A stretch of DNA of 64,000 bases. Origin: Branchiostoma belcheri (taxonomy: Eukaryota; Chordata; Leptocardii; Amphioxiformes; Branchiostomatidae). The notes under the pieces are model-generated. The model searched no databases. It was given only the letters and a program-made list of their open reading frames with translations, and was not told the origin of the DNA. The DNA lies in contig NW_017803965.1 in NCBI RefSeq assembly GCF_001625305.1, positions 1,921,459 to 1,985,458 of the forward strand. Reading direction: 5' to 3'. The translations under genes and the position numbers were made by a program. Below, in pieces: positions 63,151 to 64,000 of the stretch (the first letter of the stretch is position 1; each line of letters starts with the position of its first letter).

Positions 63151-63985
63151 GTAGGATTCTCAATGTTTCTATTGTTTACTAGACATTTCCAGGGAAATAC
63201 ATGTATCATCCAGCAATATAGTTCATTAGTATACATTAAAGGCGTTGAAAAAAAAACATATTTCCCAGTTATAACTACCCAATTTTCTTAGACAGTAAGA
63301 GGTATAGATAATGTTTCTTAGAAGACTTTGGCTTCAAGTGTTGGTACGATATACATAATCTTAATTGTTTTGCGTCCTTGCCTCTTGACTTTAGCTATAG
63401 CCCATTGCTCCCCAAAGAACTGTCAAGCATTATTTTATTGAAGATAAATAAAAATGTGAATTGCCAAGTATTTTGTTAACTGACTTACTTGACTTACTTG
63501 ACTTACATAATTTATGTACTTGACTACAGATTCACATTCATGTTGTACAAGTACAATGTAGCCCAGCAATGCATATTAATGAGCTGGATATCCTCTCTTC
63601 TTGGAAATTCTTCACACAGAAATGCATTGTTCTTGGAAATATTATGGAAATGCTTAGAGCCTTTTATGTGTATATTGTACATATAAAATTATAAGTTTTC
63701 ATTATCATGCATCTGAAACAAAGAAAGCAAGCAATCATGCTGACTTCCTGCCTTATACTATAGTTGTATTGCATTATACAACAATACTATGGCACAATGT
63801 GTTTCTACGAAGTCTTCATGCATAAAACCATGATACGTGGAAACATGATGTCAAATCGATTGTACTTCATAAAAACCTTAAGTCTTGCCATGCAATGTAT
63901 TCTGTTTTCCACTGTTAAACTTCTAAATAAAAGAGACGCCAACTATTGTGTTGTCCCATTCTACTCTGGACTAATGTTCTACCAG

Positions 63986-64000
63986 GTGTTTGAGGACAGT
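63986..64000 (+). CDS. Start of the next exon of the same gene (partial)
   Basis: Acceptor gttctaccag ends at 63985 after a pyrimidine-rich stretch. The remaining 15 bases read VFEDS in the phase left by the exon at 63076-63150. It is cut by the window end, and only the splice phase supports it. The intron before it (63151-63985) has nothing notable. Confidence 0.4.

Overview
The window is intron-rich animal DNA: small exons with consensus GT/AG splice sites, kilobase introns, and many short inverted-repeat transposons, tRNA-derived SINEs, minisatellites and microsatellites. The recognisable gene is an orthologue of vertebrate GPATCH8. The repeat style, the recurrent acatgtacatgta strings and the heavy allelic divergence suggest a marine invertebrate deuterostome, most likely a lancelet (Branchiostoma). 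That assignment is inference. Three runs of N (7138-7157, 23563-23582, 36283-36726) show this is a draft scaffold.

1-33.4 kb: GPATCH8-like gene, + strand. The window opens inside an intron, and the exons encoding the G-patch domain lie upstream of it. Visible are the C2H2 zinc-finger exon (present twice, 4102-4245 and 13728-13871), a basic helical exon (22222-22352), a 5.25-kb exon encoding proline-rich, Lys/Ser-rich and Arg/Ser-rich regions (26712-31966) and the terminal exon (32590-33019). The zinc-finger exon is doubled because 1-7137 repeats as 9601-17402. Copy A stops exactly at an N gap, so this is probably two unmerged haplotypes, although a real tandem duplication is not excluded. The large exon carries a net one-base frame disruption near 29.9 kb. 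The introns hold SINEs, hAT-like and TTA/TAA-target MITEs, a 74-bp minisatellite in three arrays, a Penelope-like endonuclease relic and a long GGTT/GCTT tract.

34.8-40.5 kb: a nested palindromic complex centred near 37.8 kb. Its arms carry divergent copies of the same sequences in opposite orientation. It includes a non-LTR-type reverse transcriptase fragment cut by an N gap, an 11-bp minisatellite, and a 548-bp insertion in one arm only that itself contains a 169-bp hairpin.

40.5-64 kb: mostly non-coding. There is a CpG-containing promoter-like segment with a TCTCGCGAGA element and a probable 5' untranslated exon (donor at 49654), several more MITEs and a SINE, and a 1.4-kb inverted-repeat element with a second MITE inside. 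At 63076-63150 an exon with a strong start context begins a second, unidentified gene on the + strand; its next exon seems to start at 63986 and runs off the window. Linking the 49.6-kb exon to this gene is inference.

No bacterial genes, CRISPR arrays, rRNA or functional tRNA genes are evident.
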